Part shown: positions 58,993-64,000 of the stretch, piece after piece
Numbering within the stretch: the first letter of the stretch is position 1
Layout: each line of letters begins with the position of its first letter
Source of the DNA: Bidens hawaiensis
Taxonomy: Eukaryota > Streptophyta > Magnoliopsida > Asterales > Asteraceae
Direction of reading: 5' to 3'
Length of the DNA stretch: 64,000 nt
NCBI GenBank assembly: GCA_021521415.1
Contig: JAIQDT010001139.1
Location: 1 to 64,000 of the forward strand
Notes under the pieces: model-generated
Seen by the model: only the letters and a program-made list of their open reading frames with translations
Databases searched by the model: none
What the model was told of the DNA's origin: nothing
Made by a program: the position numbers and the translations under genes

Positions 58993-61138
58993 GTGTCGAC
59001 GTGTCGTTTGTTAAAAAAGTTTGTATCAAGAAACACTAAAAAAGATAACATCTTTATATATACGAGAAAAACATTAACGTATTGTAAACAATGTCTATCA
59101 ATTTAATTAAGACCTGGTTAAAAAACTCGTTTAAGAAATCACGACACTCGGGTTGCCCATAAATGTATTTTGGTTTGGCTCAAACGTCTACATACAAACA
59201 ATTAACAATCCCGCATTATACACCCAAAAATCCTTGATGGCCTCCATGCCATACAACATTTATTAGCTCGTTGGCACATTTTAAATCCGAATCTTCGTTT
59301 ACTATACCATATCCTCATTTAATAGCATTGTTGCCCATCAAAATCATTGATATAAATAATAGGAATACCTAAATTTTTCAGTTTGTAATCAATGGGTGTT
59401 TTAAGCCGACATTTTAACAATGAATTTGTTTATGTTGTAATAATAATATTTTAAATACACATATTGTAAGTGGCTATATATATGCATACAAGGACCACAG
59501 TTCAATAACTCAATATAATGCATCGTTATGGTTTATCTACAATGTGCAAGTTGGCTCTAAGTTTGTCTAGACACCGTTACGAAAGTGACGAATCAGAAAA
59601 CACGGCTTAGAAATTAAGGGCGAATACGGTGGATAATCAACATTTATAACAAAATGTCAATGGTTACAAAGTCAATGATTATAACTAGTCAATTTCAATG
59701 TTTATATGTCTTCAAGTGATGTTTTGTTTCTTTTTTCTTTAACTATTTTCATACGAAACTCGAATCCATAATCACTTGATTGAAAACATCTTATAAACAT
59801 CTCTTAAGGCTAAAAAAGGAGTGATTTGTTTCTTTATCATTTTCATGTTATTAGCTTGAATTAGGTTACTTGGTGAAACAAGAAAAGGTTACATACTTAC
59901 TTTTCCCTCTATGCATGCCCCACCATGCACTAATATTGGAAGAACCATGCATGAGAGCATGATTGAGATATACCCCATTGGAGCATGTCATCAAAGTCAA
60001 ACTTTGAAGCAAAGGATCAACACAAAGTGACTCATATTCCCATCCACCTCACCTCACCTCACCTCACCCTACCTTCCTTTTCAAAGAAAGGTTAGCTAAT
60101 TAACTAAGGTTCTTCATGAACTCAAAAGTAAGTAAACTTTAAACCAACCATCCCCTTTAACACATCGTCAAAGTTACAAAAGAATGTAGAAAGTGTCCGA
60201 CTTTACTTTTTCGACGAAAAGATACATTCATGAAAAGTGAGGTTAGCTAAATACACATTTACAATTAAACAAAGTCATTTTAATATATGGTTTTTAGGTT
60301 CTTCTAAAGTATATCATCTTACTTTATTTTGTTTGAAGTAAAGATACATTCATGAAAAAGGAGGTTAACCATCTACATATCTGGTTTTTAGGTTCTTCTA
60401 AAGTATATAATCTCTTTATTTCTTGATAAAGTTTTGACTGATTTGTGCTATGAAAGTAATCATCTTATAATAGCAAGTGACAATACTGATATTTGTCTCC
60501 ATGTCGATGATAGAATACGCGTGCCCTATGTTGCACGCAATATTTATGTTTTGGCCGACTTGAGTAGAGTTGTCTATATCTAACTTGTTTTTGTTTGATT
60601 GTATATGTTTCTTTTTTTCGATAAAAGACGATGTGAAAATATGAAGTATTATGGGACTAGAAAAATACTAAAGATGAACACAAATATGAGATCCATATTG
60701 TGATAATTATACATTGTATATGGTGGTTAAAGAAAGCTACTTTTGCATTTCTCCACTAAGCAAGATATAGAATTATGTACTTTAATTTTGAAATTGATTT
60801 GACCATGCTTTACACACAAGCATGCAAGTTTTTTAAGAGCAAAAGTCTCAAAAGAATCAACCTGCCCTTTTGGATAGTTTTGTAAAAGGTTAACCTTATT
60901 TTAGCCTACTTTAATTGTTGGCCAAGTTTTTAACTCATAAATCACAAAGTTAGGGTTTTATATATGCTTACAAAAGTTGAGACCAATCTTTCTAAATTAA
61001 ATTAAACAAGATGCAATATGGGTAAAGTAATAATATTATAATAAGAAGTGCTTTTGACACGATTGATATAATTTAATTGAACTTTTAGTATAATGGTTGA
61101 TTGATTTATATATCATACTTTTCTAGAAAAAGATAGTA

Positions 61139-61190
<52 letters not shown>

Positions 61191-62154
61191 GCTACTTTTA
61201 TTCGTTCATTCACAGAATAAACTAACTTATATATCAAAATCATCAATACCTATCCATCGTCCAACTTTTAGTATAATAATTTCCACTTATAATGGTTATT
61301 ATCCATCTAAATATACGTCTAAGTACAATCGAGTGTTTATTGTCTTGGTTTGAAGGTTTGAACGTTTTTCAGTTAAACAAATATTAAATTGAATTTGATT
61401 CGTTTTTCACCGAAAACCTGAACACCAAATAACCAGTATTGGATATGAGAGTAAGTTTAATTGAATTAGCCTAAAAACAGAAAAAACCCTTAAATAATTA
61501 TTATTTGTTATTTAGTATGAACCAATTCATATTTCTAGAATCTAAAATCCAATTTGGTTTGGGTTAAAACAAAACAAAAACTAAACATGTAATTTGGTTA
61601 GGTTTTAAATGGTCTCAGTTTATTGTTTTTTTTTCTTTTATTTTTCATAAAAACGGTTTAAAAATTAAAACTAGATATGGAAGACAGTATTTTCTTGATA
61701 TTATTCATCCATGAGGATTTTTGTAGAATAATTTTCAAGTTTTAAAAATATTCTAGTTAGGTCACTAAATTTAAAATGTGTTCAAACTAAGTCATTCAAT
61801 TTTCATATTTGATTTAAATTATTGGTTTTAACATGTTTTATTTTAATAAGACAATCCTTTTATCGTTATTTTATTTTTTATGTTGATGTGAATTTTTTTT
61901 AATACAAGTAATATATTTTTATTTTTAAATATAATCACATATATTACAAATACTCACACATCTTCTTTTTTATTGCTTTTACGCACAAAAAATCACGTGA
62001 CGCTTAATTTGAAGATTTTGTGACCTTATTTAGGCAAAATTACATGAAAAACCTAAGTGAAACAATTTAGAAACTTGTTATCATTTTTATCATTTCTCCT
62101 ATTCTCATGCATGATAAATGAGAGGAAGTAATTTATTTTATGGATTTTATATGT
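58993..62154. other. AT-rich intergenic sequence
   Basis: No gene is supported. It holds a (CACCT)n run at 60045-60068 and (AT)n at 61143-61187. Two TACATTCATGAAAA stretches near 60222 and 60347, each followed by related text, mark a diverged direct duplication about 125 bases apart. Confidence 0.5.
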
Positions 62155-62161
62155 TTATGTA

Positions 62162-62778
62162 TAAGGAAAATTCCCGAATTGTCTCCTTTTTGTAGAGAAA
62201 TTCCAGACATGTCCCCTAAAAATTAAAATTCTCTCCCCTTACTAACCCGTCGTTGCTGTTACGTTAAAAGTTTGAGAAGACATGTTTCTAAACCCGCCGT
62301 TTCCCCCGCCATGCTAGCTTAGAACCTGTCACCTCCCCGTCATGTTAACTAAGAAAATTTTACCTTTGTCTTTACTAAAAATAGGAATCCTAAACTAATT
62401 TAATAAATATTTGAATATTTTTAAGTTTATTGGTTTTTAAGTTCTTGTTATTGAATTTTGGATAATAATATGATTAAGAAAACTCATGCATACCATCAAA
62501 ATCATTTTATGTGTACATTGTATAGTTAAAAAAATTTTAAATAACATGATTTTTAATATTTGATTTTAAGCTATCATGGCGAGAAGACGGGTTTTCAGCT
62601 AACATGAAGAGAAGGTGATAAGTTTTGAGCTAACATGACGACGAGTTTATAAACATATTTTCTCAAACATCTAACGTAACAACGGCGACGAGTTAGTACA
62701 GGAACAAAAAAGAGAATATAAACTTTAGGAAGACGTATTTAAAATCACTCTTTAAAAAGGGAACACGGGAATTTTCCA
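62162..62778. mobile_element. Fold-back element, 617 bp, 7-bp target duplication
   Basis: TTATGTA flanks it (62155-62161 and 62779-62785). GGAAAATTCCCG at the left is reversed by CGGGAATTTTCC at the right. Inner segments such as GTCGTTGCTGTTACGTTA and TAACGTAACAACGGCGAC also pair. It has no coding sequence, and its superfamily is unclear. Confidence 0.72.
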
Positions 62779-62785
62779 TTATGTA

Positions 62786-64000
62786 AATTAAATAGAATGC
62801 ACCATTTCTTTGTTAAAAATGGATCCAATAAATTAAGTTGTATCTAGAATCCATCTATAAATGCATTATTTCAAATGTGTACAAAAATCCTTTTCAGCTA
62901 CATTTTGGGCCACTTCATAAATTGTTTCTTATCCTACTCCAAGCATATCAAATTATTTGGTTTTGATGTTAACATAGGGCTGACAACAATGAATGAAGGC
63001 CATGAGATTTTTATATATCATTTTTGAAAGTAATTTATATGTGAAAAAATTAATTTTTGTACACACAAATTAAACTCATATTCTAAACTACAGCAAGACT
63101 TCTAGCTTGTTTTCATATAACATTTAAATATATAAAAACTCAAAAGACCTTAAGCTATTGCTTTATTTGAAGATAACAAGAGCCGTCCTTAAACGTTAAA
63201 CCTATGTATAATCTTCTATATTTATTATGTGGGGAATAGCCGAAGAGTACTTGTCATGAATCAAGTACACCGAAAATGTGAAAGAAAGTCGGACATAGAA
63301 ATGTATAAGAAGCACAGTAAAAAGTTATATATTATCAACTAGTAACTAGTAATCTTGTTTATATACGTTATGTTCATGTTACTCAATTTGTTTTACAGTA
63401 GGGGTGGTAAGCGTGTTATGTTTTTCCGTAGAATCCAAAACATTTAAATAAAATTAAAAATTATGTTAGATTCATTAACTTAAACACGAATTGTGAGTTG
63501 ACACTCGATCCGGTCACGCCAAGTCTTCAGCTAATAGATATTACTTTTTATTATATCACTACACTAGTCTTATTAGTCGTTTGTTGGTATGGGTCTTCTG
63601 CGACGTGTAACCTGTCACTAATCCGTTGGTAAATTGATCTATAAATTGCAACGAAACCTAATATAAACGGCAATCCAACCCCAACAGCAACCATTTCAAA
63701 TCCGTAAACGGGAACCGAAAAATGGGTTGTTCGTTTACGTTGAATACCTGTATAACTATAAATGGTTTTAGCCGTCCTCCGGCTACCCTCCTTATTTTAC
63801 ACTCCTTGTTTATTTTGTGGTAACTAAAATAGTATAAGTAATGGTCTAGGAACTAAATTCGGATGAGGGACGAATATGATGATTGGTTTAGATAGGGATT
63901 TGTGTGTTAGACCGCAATCCACACACCGACGAATGGGACTCACCCATGGGAATATAGAGAGGAAACATAACATGTCACAAGATTGAGGTGAAGTTGGTAT
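62786..64000. other. AT-rich intergenic sequence to the window end
   Basis: I see no gene, RNA gene or clear mobile element in this stretch. Confidence 0.5.

Overview
This is plant nuclear DNA. It is AT-rich and intron-bearing, with 2-8 kb repeats nested between a few multi-exon genes whose predicted proteins match land-plant families: an XBAT32-type E3 ligase, SMAX1, and a VAN3-binding-protein-like protein. A eudicot is likely. The mix of short hAT, Harbinger and Helitron elements would suit an asterid such as a composite, but that is a guess from general appearance.

Layout. 1-8524 is almost all of one Ty3/Gypsy element of the Tat type, non-autonomous and starting inside its 5' LTR. It has a broken gag, then only the last part of pol (integrase C-terminus), two blocks of tandem repeats, a decayed multi-exon gene on the opposite strand, a third tandem-repeat block and the 3' LTR. 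10541-13639 (+) is a seven-exon VAN3-binding-protein-like gene with one frameshifting base in exon 4. It converges on 14526-17689 (-), an apparently intact ten-exon XBAT32-type RING/ankyrin gene. 18-31 kb is a repeat field: several hAT-like elements with visible 8-9 bp target duplications (one nested in another, one carrying a BED-finger transposase start), fold-back elements, and an 870-bp segment duplicated around a GC-rich spacer. 31.9-41.5 kb is mostly AT-rich sequence with microsatellites, a short SINE and another hAT element. 41562-44813 (-) is an intact three-exon SMAX1 gene. 45.5-52.1 kb has LINE remnants, a Tourist-like MITE with its own empty-site copy beside it, and two head-to-tail Helitrons. 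56639-58668 is a complete PIF/Harbinger element with an intact-looking two-exon DDE transposase, directly abutting a second TAA-flanked MITE. The rest to 64000 is AT-rich sequence with one 617-bp fold-back element.

The three host genes act independently. XBAT32 homologues tune ethylene synthesis and lateral roots, SMAX1 is the repressor removed in karrikin/KAI2-ligand signalling, and the VAN3-binding family acts in auxin-dependent vein patterning. Exon limits were worked out by hand from GT/AG sites, codon phase and family knowledge; no alignment or database search was run.
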